Shown piece after piece: positions 7,217 through 14,952 of a stretch of DNA of 50,094 nt. A model generated the notes under the pieces. That model was not told the origin of the DNA. It saw only the letters and a list, made by a program, of their open reading frames with translations, and ran no database searches. Where the stretch lies: the NCBI GenBank assembly GCA_900551865.1, contig URXV01000010.1, positions 1 through 50,094 of the forward strand, written 5' to 3'. The translations under genes and the position numbers were made by a program. Source of the stretch: an uncultured Rickettsiales bacterium. Lineage in GTDB: Bacteria; Pseudomonadota; Alphaproteobacteria; RF32; CAG-239. Position 1 is the first letter of the stretch. Each line of letters opens with the position of its first letter.

Positions 7217-9156
7217 AACCACGGGTCATCTACCTTTGTCTGTTGCATTTGAATAAATATTGCCGGTTTCTTTTTCTGTTTAGCCGCTTGAGTTACCGGA
7301 ATAAGGCTCTCCAACTCAAGCCACGCTTTTTCGCTCATCCTGTCTAAGCCGTAAATCGCTGCGCCGGCACGGGCATAGACACGACAGTCAAGCGCCTCAT
7401 TCCGCCTTGCCGGATCTTTCTCCCAAACTGGTTTCGGATAGCCATTGGAAACCTTAATGACTTGTTTTTCCGCCGTCAGTTGTTTGAAATATTCTTCAGC
7501 ATACTGCGGAAAGTGGCATTTGCCAAACAAGCTCGCATCCTCACCAACACGTTCCATTTTAAGCCACCGATAAAGCTCGGTCTTAATTACCGGACCAGAG
7601 ACATTCCACACTTTTAAGCCTTTTTTCTTCGTATCGGCTTTTGAGGTGGAGAGGAGCATCGCCGTGTCTCGGCTTTGTCCTTTGATGGCAACAACTGTTC
7701 TTGGAGCATTAGCTCTTGCACCGCCACCGCCTCAAACGGCTTGGTTAAACTGCCGCACAAAGCTGTAAACATCTTGTGTTGCATAGCCTGAGTCAACGCA
7801 CATCACCCGAATTGGCAGCGTAATGTCACTTTCATGTGGATAATCACGGTTGACCACATCCGCTAGTCGTTTCCATACCTCAGGTTTTGCCGTATCACCG
7901 TCCAAAACAAAATATTCCACCGACCAACTCTGCTTTTGCCGTCCCCAAGCGACAACTTCGCATTCAATTCGGTCTTTTTGAATATCCACGCCAGCGGTTA
8001 AGAACAATCCTCCCATCGGAATTGTGCCGATTGGGTAAGTTTCTCGTGCTTCGTAAAGACGTTGCCATTCTGGAGCATCGCTTTCTGCCTCGTATGTTTC
8101 ACCCAAGATGGTGTTTTGAAACCCTTGCATCAAACTCGGGTTAATTTTGGTTTTCTCATAGATGTCAACGCATTCTTTCCACGAAAGCCATCCAACCGGC
8201 GAATAAAGCGATGAGAGGTGGAAACCAGCCGTTAAACCATCGCTTTTGTTTGTTGCCTCCCAATATCCATTGGCAAGCATTTGCGTTTTATAATGCTCGC
8301 CAATCAACTTATTGCAATGGATACACTCATACATCACAGCGCCATTGTCTGCTTTAATTTGCGTCCATTCCAATTTTTGAAATCCACCGCAATACGGGCA
8401 GGGCACTAAATAATACCGCTTATCTGAAAGCTCAAACTCTCGCTCGATGTTAGATAACCCTTTAATTGTCGGCGTTGAAACAAGCAATATTTTCTTGCGC
8501 TTGCTAAAAGTGGCGGTTCGCCGTTCTGCCAAAAGAATAGGATCTCCTTCGCCATCAATATCCTGAGGATAGCCGTCAATTTCATCCATAAACAGATATC
8601 GGGCAGGCATAGAACGAAGCCCAACCGCAGAGTTTGCCCCGGTCATAACCAAAACGCCGCCCAAGAAATCTTTAGAAAGCATCGTATTGCCTTTATCACG
8701 AGAACGTGGCGAACTCACCACATTTTTAAGCGCGACACAATCCTCAATCAGCGGGTCAATCCGTTGGCGAGAGTTACGTTTGGCCATTTCAACCGTTGGC
8801 GACACCGCCATAATTGGCCCCGGCGCTTTATGCATAATATAACCGAGCCAGTTATTGCCACATTCTGTGCCGCCGATTTGCGCGCCTTTCATAAAGACAA
8901 CCTTTTGAATAGGACTTTTCGGCGACAGGCAATCCATAATCTCCTTTAAGTATGGCGTGCGAGATGTCCGCCAACGCCCCGGCTCAGAGGCAGATTTGGA
9001 AGAAAGCATTCGATATTTATCCGCCCATTCAGATACCGACATATAAGAATCCGGTTCAACACCTTTGAAAAACTCATTCTCAACGAAACCCTCAACATCA
9101 AAGCTCTCGGTCGATGAGGTCTCGGCTTTCTGCGAGGAGTTTATGTACATATTCAT
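7213..9156 (-). pseudogene. Terminase large subunit (gpA family) interrupted by in-frame TGA
   Basis: The first 474 codons encode the ATPase part of a lambda GpA-type large terminase: an N-terminal DNA-binding region, KGAQIGGTECGNNWLG as Walker A-like segment, RYLFMDEIDGYP as Walker B, a zinc-ribbon-like CPYCGGFQ..CIHCNK, and the start of the nuclease domain (AGVDIQKDRIE, CVDSGYATQDVY). At 7732-7734 the frame meets TGA. The same frame then continues without another stop for 173 codons (GGGGARANAPRTVVAIKGQ, KVWNVSGPVIKTELYRWL) to the real end at 7213. With one sense codon in place of TGA the protein would have 647 residues, against 641 in lambda gpA. The lesion is therefore a single nonsense change, perhaps of a Trp codon. 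An internal ATG at 7659 could give a C-terminal fragment. Confidence 0.88.
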
Positions 9157-9607
9157 CCAAAATCACCATTGTTTTATGCTCGTCCGCGCCTAATTCTGCC
9201 GCAATTATCGCCCCATACCTCGTTGAAAAGCTCGAAAACAAGTCTCTTAACTGTCGCCCAAGATTATAAGCGTGCGCTCCGGCACGTTTACGGTCAATCG
9301 TTTCGCCGGTTATCATCTTGAGTTTGGCTTTAGCAAGCATCGCTCGATAATAAACATCAGCAGTTTTTGCTTGTTGAAAGCTTGATAGATTAGCCTTTGC
9401 CCCACCGCCTTGAGCCTCAAACAACGGGTCCGTTTTATGGCTTTTGGCAGGGTCTGTATTCATAAACCATTCCTTATTGGCCATCTCCACATCAATTTTG
9501 CCATCGGTTGTTGTATGAATTCGCCTCGAACGCAACGCCGTCTGCACGGCATTAAGCCGAACACCCCGTATTCGCGCATACTCTCGTAATGATACCTTTT
9601 CTCCCAT
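9098..9607 (-). CDS. Terminase small subunit, Nu1-like (169 aa)
   Basis: The N-terminal 30 residues (SLREYARIRGVRLNAVQTAL) form a winged helix-turn-helix as in lambda Nu1, which recognises the packaging site and recruits the large subunit. The middle is linker, and the C-terminal part (KAKLKMITGETIDRKRAGAHA and a long helix) fits the oligomerisation region. It is the first gene of the late operon and overlaps the large subunit by 59 nt. Upstream, within 93 bp, lies the divergent DUF3489 gene, so the late promoter must be in that short space; none was clear to me. Confidence 0.85.
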   Translation of the reverse strand: MGEKVSLREYARIRGVRLNAVQTALRSRRIHTTTDGKIDVEMANKEWFMNTDPAKSHKTDPLFEAQGGGAKANLSSFQQAKTADVYYRAMLAKAKLKMITGETIDRKRAGAHAYNLGRQLRDLFSSFSTRYGAIIAAELGADEHKTMVILDEYVHKLLAESRDLIDREL

Positions 9608-9633
9608 ATTATTCTCTTTTATCGTAATAAATG

Positions 9634-9666
9634 ACTGGACTTATAAGTATTTCCAAGCATTCATTG
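9634..9666 (+). promoter_or_regulatory. Bipartite prophage element, copy 1 (before DUF3489 gene)
   Basis: ACTGGA, 12 nt, then TCCAAGCATTCATTG, ending 34 nt before the ATG of the DUF3489 gene and reading in its direction. Three further copies with the same fixed bases and the same 12-nt gap stand before other prophage genes. Promoter or operator; see findings. Confidence 0.7.
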
Positions 9667-9700
9667 CAATGACATTAACATTAATTGAAAGGAAACAGAT

Positions 9701-10075
9701 ATGACAACATCTAAAAAGAAAAAAGCCAGAAGCAAATCTGTCAAATCAATAAAAAATCCCGTTGTTCAAGAGGTTGAGATTATCGAGACTATTCCCGAAG
9801 TTATAATCGAAACCCCATCTGAGTCTGCTGAAGAGGCAACAAATGCGCAAATAACCAAGCTTTTTAAAAAGACCAACAAATTAGCGCTTATGGTTGAAAT
9901 GCTCTCCCAACCCGAGGGCGAAACCCTAAAAACACTTGCCGAAACACTCGGGTGGAAAGAAAACTCGGTGCGCGGCGCAATGTCGCTTTACGCTAAGCAA
10001 CATAAAGAATACCTACTTATCTCTGAGAAAATCCAAGGCATCCGAACTTACCGGTTAAGCAAGGTTATAGCCTAA
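9701..10075 (+). CDS. DUF3489-domain protein (124 aa)
   Basis: The N-terminal 50 residues are a Lys-rich then Glu/Ile-rich tail. The C-terminal 70 residues (KLALMVEMLSQPEGETLKTLAETLGWKENSVRGAMSLY) are a DUF3489 domain, a winged helix-turn-helix often found in alphaproteobacterial islands beside DUF2924 proteins and serine recombinases, as here. A DNA-binding regulatory role is likely but not shown. It is the only full-size plus-strand gene of the prophage part, has the SD AAAGGAAACAGAT, is preceded by the bipartite element, and is followed after 12 nt by a highly structured RNA region ending in a terminator. Confidence 0.85.
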   Translation: MTTSKKKKARSKSVKSIKNPVVQEVEIIETIPEVIIETPSESAEEATNAQITKLFKKTNKLALMVEMLSQPEGETLKTLAETLGWKENSVRGAMSLYAKQHKEYLLISEKIQGIRTYRLSKVIA

Positions 10076-10087
10076 TAGCTGAAGTAG

Positions 10088-10227
10088 CAAGGCAATCAGA
10101 GGCAACATCTCTGGTTTCCTTGTCCGTAAAGCGAATGCGCAAGAAAGGATTTAACTAAACGAATTCGCTACGGGGAAAAGCCCCTCTAAAGGGGATTTTC
10201 CGGCTTTGTGGGCGGAGCACTTTTTTT
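10088..10227 (+). ncRNA. Putative structured RNA with four hairpins
   Basis: Four consecutive stems are visible. P1: CAAGG (10088) with CCTTG (10118), enclosing CAGAG with CTCTG. P2: CCGTA plus GCGAAT (10124-10136, AA bulge) with ATTCGCTACGG (10163-10173). P3: GGAAAA and CCCCT (10174-10185) with AGGGG and TTTTCC (10190-10201), loop CTAA. P4: GCTTTG with CGGAGC (10203-10217, two G-U pairs) followed by AC and seven T, a terminator. No open frame is worth calling. It directly follows the DUF3489 gene and probably shares its transcript, as a 3' UTR or a released small RNA. Pairing was done by eye; no covariation could be checked. Confidence 0.55.
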
Positions 10228-10694
10228 ATGCTTCCCAAATCGGCATTAAATCGCCGCTATCTAAATCGGTGCTATAACCTTGAAACCCCTCTGTGTTTTG
10301 AATAACACCACCAAAGGCTTGAATAACTATACCATATTTTTGGCTTAAATTTTCAAGTTCTTTACAAAAATCTTTGTATTTTTGTGGTATTTTATCACCA
10401 TATTTATCAGAGGATACATAATAAGAGTAATGTCGTTGCTTAGTTATTCTTTTCTTAAATTCTTTTGCAAAAATACCATGCTGTAACTCATCATAAAAAC
10501 TATCCGCCATATGACGTCCCCAACGGTTATCCAGTAAATCTCTAGTTTCTTCGGGCGTAAAGTCTGCGATTTCCCTGATCAATCTAAAAGCCTCGTTCCA
10601 TGCTTGTTGTGTCTTTCTTTTTTGTGCCTAAAATATTTTTTGCAGTACCCTAAAATCCCCATTCTTTGTTTTGTGTTTCTAAAATTTCAGTCAT
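10226..10694 (-). pseudogene. Conserved alphaproteobacterial small-protein family, broken by stop and frameshift
   Basis: From ATG 10694 (SD AAAGGATTTTATA) the frame reads MTEILETQNKEWGF and then TAG at 10650. Replacing TAG by TGG gives EWGFWGT, the start of a family I recognise from alphaproteobacterial mobile DNA (EWGFWGT, then a helix, then RDxLDxRxGRHxAD). A second lesion, one extra base in an A-run near 10620-10630, puts the remainder (KTQQAWNEAFRLIREIAD, RDLLDNRWGRHMADSFYDEL) in the next frame. The downstream 118 codons are open from ATG 10582 and could be made alone, but the SD-linked start is separated from them. The C-terminal extension after residue 60 is longer than usual. Function of the family is unknown to me. 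Confidence 0.7.
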
Positions 10695-10749
10695 TATAAA
10701 ATCCTTTCTTTTTAAGTTTCCGCAGGCGACTGCCGCCTTGCTTACGTCT

Positions 10750-10782
10750 CAATGAATGCTTGGAAAAAGGAATAAGTCCAGT
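10750..10782 (-). promoter_or_regulatory. Bipartite prophage element, copy 2
   Basis: On the minus strand: ACTGGA, 12 nt, TCCAAGCATTCATTG, ending 55 nt before the ATG at 10694. All 21 fixed bases are identical to the other copies. Confidence 0.7.
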
Positions 10783-10967
10783 TAATTATGCATTATCTTT
10801 AATTATAAATAATTGAAAATAAATAACAATTTGGAATTATCGGATTTGCGCGCGATAATTTGTCCAACAAGTGGCTCTCAACTTTTTTCTCGTACAATAT
10901 ACCGCTTGTATAATTATATACCTAAAGAAAGGACTGTTCGGAATTTCCGAATAACTAAAAATAGAGG

Positions 10968-11216
10968 CTAATTAATTTTTGCGATATACCACTCCGAACT
11001 GGAGTAATGATTAAAGTTCCATATTAAACTCAATAAAAAGTCGTTCTCTGTTACGCTTTTACGCATAAACTCCGGTAAAAAAACGTTTTTTTCGGTTTCG
11101 TGGCGGATATAATTTTGGTAAGCACGATAAAATTCTGTTTTAAAACCAATCCTAAAATCCTCGAACGAGAGAACTTTTTGCTCTCCCGTTCGTTTATTTA
11201 CCATTATCAATCTCAT
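10968..11216 (-). CDS. Hypothetical prophage protein (82 aa)
   Basis: A small protein starting MRLIMVNKRTGEQKVLSFED with a charged middle and an aromatic C-terminus (NFNHYSSSEWYIAKIN). I do not recognise it and see no membrane segment or catalytic motif. Its ATG lies 2 nt after the stop of the preceding gene, so the two are translated together. The pair is read from the bipartite element at 11,561-11,593. Low GC, like other prophage cargo. Confidence 0.6.
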   Translation of the reverse strand: MRLIMVNKRTGEQKVLSFEDFRIGFKTEFYRAYQNYIRHETEKNVFLPEFMRKSVTENDFLLSLIWNFNHYSSSEWYIAKIN

Positions 11217-11218
11217 GG

Positions 11219-11527
11219 TTACTCTTCCACCTTAACACCTAGATAACGACAGTAGCTCGAACCAGATGGATCAACAAAAAGATCTTGCTTACCTTTGCAG
11301 ATAAGTTTCACAACCGTGCGCCAGCCATCAATATAACCACCTTTCCCTTTTAAAAAGGCATAATCACGAAGCGGATATTTGCATATTGCATGATACTGCT
11401 CTTTGGATAATTCTAACGTTTCAATAATTTGCACTAACTCTGCATATTCAGGATGCTGAACCGTCATACTTAGAACTTCTTGAATGTCACTAGGCTTTCG
11501 AACTAGATATGTTTTAACTGTTTCCAT
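11219..11527 (-). CDS. Hypothetical prophage protein (102 aa)
   Basis: The product starts METVKTYLVRKPSDIQEVL and has an N-terminal helical half and a C-terminal half with aromatic and glycine residues (GKGGYIDGWRTVVKLICKGK). No family recognised. It begins 33 nt after the bipartite element and is the first gene of a two-gene unit with the 82-residue protein. The SD (AAAGGATACAATA) is good. Its promoter element overlaps the stop codon of the methyltransferase gene, so the two units are packed end to end. Confidence 0.6.
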   Translation of the reverse strand: METVKTYLVRKPSDIQEVLSMTVQHPEYAELVQIIETLELSKEQYHAICKYPLRDYAFLKGKGGYIDGWRTVVKLICKGKQDLFVDPSGSSYCRYLGVKVEE

Positions 11528-11560
11528 TATTGTATCCTTTCATTGGTTTTCTTTACAACA

Positions 11561-11593
11561 CAATGAATGCTTGGATTTCAGAACTTATCCAGT
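11561..11593 (-). promoter_or_regulatory. Bipartite prophage element, copy 3
   Basis: ACTGGA, 12 nt, TCCAAGCATTCATTG on the minus strand, 33 nt before ATG 11527. The ACTGGA box overlaps the final codons and stop of the methyltransferase gene. Confidence 0.7.
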
Positions 11594-12841
11594 TAATTCT
11601 GCATCATTATCCGAACTTTCTGCATTATTTTCAAATAACTGAGCTTTGTTTCCGGTGTATTCCTCCCAGCGCCGAATAATCACATCGCAAAACTTCGGAT
11701 CTAGCTCCATTAAAAGCGCCTTGCGTCCGGTTTTCTCGGCCGCAATAAGCGTTGAACCTGAACCACCAAAGCCGTCTAAAACGACATCTCCTGACTTTGA
11801 GCTGTTTAAAATGGCTCTTTCCACCAACTCAACCGGTTTCATTGTGGGGTGGAGGTCGTTTCTGACAGGTTTATTGTATTTCCAAACGTCCGATTGATCG
11901 CGATCACCGCACCAATAGTGCTTTTGCTTAGCGTTCCAACCATAAAGAATAGGTTCATACTGGCGCTGATAATCCGCCCGCCCAAGCGTAAAGGTGTTTT
12001 TCGCCCAAATAATAAAGGTTGACCATTTTCCACCTGCCGCAATAAAAGCATTATAAAGGGTGTGAAGTTCTGAAGAGCTCATACAAACATACGCAGCTCC
12101 GGCACAGAACATCATCAAATTGGAAAGACTGTCGGTTAAAAACTGCGCAAAGCCATCGCCCAAGTTGTCGTTCATAATTTTGCGCCCGCCCAATGTTCCG
12201 GCATGGTAGCGAATGCTGTCTTTCATCGATGAACCATAATTCACATTATAAGGCGGGTCGGTAAAGACCATTGCGGCCATATCAGTTCCCATCAATTTTT
12301 GCACATCATCAACCATTGTCGTATCGCCACAAAGCAAACGATGCTCGCCCAAAATCCACATATCACCCGGTTTAGTGATAGCTTCTTCCTGCACTTCAGG
12401 AACTTCATCCTCATCGCTTTGCGGTTCTTTTTCAAGCTCGCCAAACTTTTCAAGTTCCTTTAATTCCTCTTCAGAAAAGCCTAAAACATCAAAATTGAAA
12501 TCCAAATCCTTAAGCTCTTGCATTTCAAGCGCAAGCATTTCCTCGTCCCAACCGGCATTCAGCGCAATTTTATTATCGGCAATCACCAAAGTGCGCCGTT
12601 GCGTTTCTGACAAATGAGGTAAACGGATAACCGGAACTGTCGTTAAACCTAATCTTTGAGCCGCAAGCAAACGTCCATGTCCAGTGATAATGACGTCATC
12701 AGCACCCACCAAAATCGGATTGGTAAAACCGAATTCCTTAATGCTTGCAACAATTTGCGCTACTTGCTCATCATTATGCGTGCGCGAATTCCGTGCATAT
12801 GGAATAAGCTTTTCTGTTGGAAAGTCTTGAATAAATTCCAT
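11585..12841 (-). CDS. ParB-like domain fused to N6-adenine (or N4) DNA methyltransferase (418 aa)
   Basis: Residues 1-90 form a ParB/Srx-like domain (LIPYARNSRTHNDEQVAQIV, GHGRLLAAQRLG). After an acidic linker comes a beta-class amino-methyltransferase: FTDPPYNVNYG carries the catalytic DPPY and GDVVLDGFGGSGSTLIAAE binds SAM. No partner restriction gene is next to it, so it is a solitary prophage methyltransferase that may protect the element's DNA or alter regulation. It is preceded by metK in the same direction. The start at ATG 12841 has AGAGGA at good spacing; an upstream in-frame start would translate through a repeat-rich leader and is unlikely. The target sequence cannot be read from the protein. 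Confidence 0.9.
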   Translation of the reverse strand: MEFIQDFPTEKLIPYARNSRTHNDEQVAQIVASIKEFGFTNPILVGADDVIITGHGRLLAAQRLGLTTVPVIRLPHLSETQRRTLVIADNKIALNAGWDEEMLALEMQELKDLDFNFDVLGFSEEELKELEKFGELEKEPQSDEDEVPEVQEEAITKPGDMWILGEHRLLCGDTTMVDDVQKLMGTDMAAMVFTDPPYNVNYGSSMKDSIRYHAGTLGGRKIMNDNLGDGFAQFLTDSLSNLMMFCAGAAYVCMSSSELHTLYNAFIAAGGKWSTFIIWAKNTFTLGRADYQRQYEPILYGWNAKQKHYWCGDRDQSDVWKYNKPVRNDLHPTMKPVELVERAILNSSKSGDVVLDGFGGSGSTLIAAEKTGRKALLMELDPKFCDVIIRRWEEYTGNKAQLFENNAESSDNDAELTG

Positions 12842-12866
12842 AAAAAAATCCTCTAAAATTGAAAGT

Positions 12867-12957
12867 GACCAGACAGAACCGACCAGTGACCAGTCGGGCA
12901 AAAACAAAAAGCGACCAAACCCTTATGTATCAAGGATTTCAGAGTTAGGGCGACCAG
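12867..12957 (-). repeat. GACCAG repeat cluster in the methyltransferase leader
   Basis: GACCAG occurs at 12867, 12881, 12888 and 12952, with GACCAA at 12912, all in the 200-nt region before the methyltransferase ATG. Possible operator cluster; no protein can be named. Confidence 0.4.
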
Positions 12958-13041
12958 TAAACAAAAAAGCGTTTCGCTAGAATTATGGCGCGGCTTGCGC
13001 CCCCCCGCATACGGAATTAAGCGAGGAAGGACCCGCTCGTC

Positions 13042-14043
13042 TTAAACCAAGCCATTCCAACAGAGTTTGGCGAAAATCGGTTTATTAAGGTCAAGTTCTT
13101 CAACCAACTCAAAAGATTTCTTGCTGACTTCAATCGTAGTCGCTGTTGTCACACCGTCTTTGATAGTTTTAACCGTTGCGCTTGGAAGTTTGGCGCGTCC
13201 AATACAAGACGACAAATAAACAAAGCACTCGTCATTGTCTTCTAGATACTGCAAAGCTAAGTGGCGCGCATAGATATTAAGCGTCACATCAGCTTTGCTA
13301 CCGTCTTTAGTCCAAGGACTGCCGCCACCAAGTGGAGCAGCTGTGCCATAAAAATCGCACGCTAATTTACGCCCCGTCACACCGCAATCCGCAATGGATG
13401 AGTGCGTTTTGAATGATCCTGTACCGTTAACGATAAGGTTGTCAGGCATCGCTCCCAGTGTTTTAATAATGAAAAAAGTCAAATCTTCAGGCTCGAGCAT
13501 TGGAATGGCAACGACAACCGTTTCGATATGCCCGTAATGATTAAGAGTGATTTGCGTTTTTATGTCAATACCAAGGTTTTTGTTCTCCCGTGCTTTGATA
13601 TAGAGAGCATTATTAAGATATCGCGCGAGGTACTGTTCCTTGCTGATAAATCCATTGCCTTTGCACGCATAACCGACAAAAACACCTTGATCTCCCCAAC
13701 CATCTTGCACAACATCTTGGTTAATCTCTCCTGATTGTTGCTCGATAAGGTTGATAACCTTAACATCGCGAATATTTAGAGCATAATTGCCCCAAATATC
13801 CGCATATCTCTCGTCATAACCGACTTCTCGCAGGGCATTTTTAACAAAGTCCTCAAGATTAGTTAAAACAACATTGCCCGTAATCTCGCCGCCCAAAACG
13901 ACCGTGTTTCCCTTAATCATCACTTCAACGGCATATTTGACATGCACGTCTTGGGCTATCATTCGGTCAAGTATATAGCTTGAAATATAGTCCGCAGTTT
14001 TATCCGGATGTCCAAGCGACACCGCCTCAGCAGTTTTTTTCAT
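13042..14043 (-). CDS. metK: Phage-type S-adenosylmethionine synthetase (333 aa)
   Basis: The enzyme would make S-adenosylmethionine from methionine and ATP. Visible family motifs are SLGHPDKTADYIS (MetK GHPDKxAD), VVLGGEIT, GWGDQGVFVGYA (signature GAGDQG), IADCGVTGRKL and LGGGSPWTKDGSKAD (signature GGGAFSGKD, partly altered). It is about 50 residues shorter than the bacterial enzyme (about 384), mostly in loops and at the C-terminus. The hexapeptide and GHPDK are kept, so activity is plausible. ATG 14043 with AAGGAA before it is the start. It lies directly before the methyltransferase, whose substrate it would supply. A terminator ends 20 nt before its ATG. Confidence 0.9.
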   Translation of the reverse strand: MKKTAEAVSLGHPDKTADYISSYILDRMIAQDVHVKYAVEVMIKGNTVVLGGEITGNVVLTNLEDFVKNALREVGYDERYADIWGNYALNIRDVKVINLIEQQSGEINQDVVQDGWGDQGVFVGYACKGNGFISKEQYLARYLNNALYIKARENKNLGIDIKTQITLNHYGHIETVVVAIPMLEPEDLTFFIIKTLGAMPDNLIVNGTGSFKTHSSIADCGVTGRKLACDFYGTAAPLGGGSPWTKDGSKADVTLNIYARHLALQYLEDNDECFVYLSSCIGRAKLPSATVKTIKDGVTTATTIEVSKKSFELVEELDLNKPIFAKLCWNGLV

Positions 14044-14062
14044 CTGCTTTCCTTTCTTGCAT

Positions 14063-14093
14063 AAAAAAAGCCTGCAACTCATATATTGCAGGC
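14063..14093 (-). terminator. Terminator between lipoprotein gene and metK
   Basis: Perfect 8-bp stem GCCTGCAA / TTGCAGGC with 8-nt loop, followed on the minus strand by seven T. It ends the lipoprotein transcript only 20 nt before the metK start, so it may also act as a read-through control for metK. Confidence 0.85.
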
Positions 14094-14116
14094 ATATATT
14101 TTGAAAAATAGACTAA

Positions 14117-14743
14117 TCACCAAAAATCAACCGGTAATTTTCCACATTTTTTTTCAATAGCTTTCTTCAAATCCTCACCGTCTTTGTATTTAGTCTCTAT
14201 ATCGCTATTGTTAGTAATTAATTCTTGAGCTAGGAAATCAACCCCACAATCACACTTTTTAAGATTTGCTGCCGTATTACTTTTTTTATTACTTCCAACA
14301 ATAATCTTGCATTCTTTTTTCAATTCATCCATTTTCTCATCAAAACGTTGCATTTGCTCTTCTTCCGTTTCAGGAGCAAATTCATAATCATATCTTATCC
14401 GAGGAACTGTTTTGAACGAATTATTTTTTGTTTCGTATTTATAAACACCATCTTGTATTGCACATTTTTTTGTAGGAACTGTAACAAACATATCATCATA
14501 AAAGTTAACCCCTAGCATAGGCGTTAATAAAACAACAGCCCCAAAACAATAATTATTATCATCAGACCTGCATTCATTGGCTAAAGCATAGTTATCTCCC
14601 AAAACTTGAAAAACCTTAAATCGAGACATAGACATACAATCAGGGTTGCGTTCAAGATTTTTAGTCATAGTAAAATTTGTGGATTGCGTAAGTTCTGTAC
14701 AGCCACATAACAGCAAAGCCAATAATAAAATCGTTTTCTTCAT
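14117..14743 (-). CDS. Prophage lipoprotein, Cys-rich (208 aa)
   Basis: The N-terminus MKKTILLLALLLCGCTE is a lipoprotein signal; cleavage before Cys15 (LCGC) is expected, placing the protein in a membrane facing the periplasm. The mature part has about nine cysteines, which suggests disulfides, and a helical acidic segment (FAPETEEEQMQRFDEKMDEL). I do not recognise a family. A lipoprotein made from a prophage is often a superinfection-exclusion or host-modifying factor; that is inference. It has its own terminator and the SD AGAGGCAACT, so it can be expressed independently. A degenerate GCATTCAT lies about 50 nt upstream, without the ACTGGA box. Confidence 0.75.
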   Translation of the reverse strand: MKKTILLLALLLCGCTELTQSTNFTMTKNLERNPDCMSMSRFKVFQVLGDNYALANECRSDDNNYCFGAVVLLTPMLGVNFYDDMFVTVPTKKCAIQDGVYKYETKNNSFKTVPRIRYDYEFAPETEEEQMQRFDEKMDELKKECKIIVGSNKKSNTAANLKKCDCGVDFLAQELITNNSDIETKYKDGEDLKKAIEKKCGKLPVDFW

Positions 14744-14870
14744 AGTTGCCTCTTCATAGTATTTATCATAACTATATTATTTTGTTTAATTCTATGAATG
14801 CAAGCATTTTATTGAAACAAGCAACAAAAAGCTCGCAAAACGCAAGTCCTGCAAGCTATGAAAACATAAG

Positions 14871-14899
14871 AAAAGGGGCGACTTTCACACCATCGCCCC
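14871..14899 (-). terminator. Terminator behind the DUF6362 gene
   Basis: Stem GGGGCGA / TCGCCCC (7 bp, loop 11 nt) followed on the minus strand by TTTTCTT. Closes the replication operon before the lipoprotein gene. Confidence 0.75.
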
Positions 14900-14952
14900 G
14901 ATTATACCTGTTTTTGTAGCTGTTTTTTATGGAAATGTAAACCCTAAATGTG

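Noticed and set aside
7213..9156. TGA read as Trp (code 4) in the prophage
   Set aside because: Trp is encoded by TGG elsewhere in the prophage, several prophage and chromosomal genes end with TGA, and another lesion uses TAG, so recoding does not fit.
10620..10640. Programmed -1 frameshift at A AAA AAG in the EWGFWGT-type gene
   Set aside because: The heptamer is in phase, but a -1 slip leads to a quick stop; the homologous continuation is in the +1 frame, and a TAG lies upstream anyway.
14770..14800. Fifth copy of the bipartite element before the lipoprotein gene
   Set aside because: Only GCATTCAT matches; the ACTGGA box is absent and the spacing cannot be assigned.
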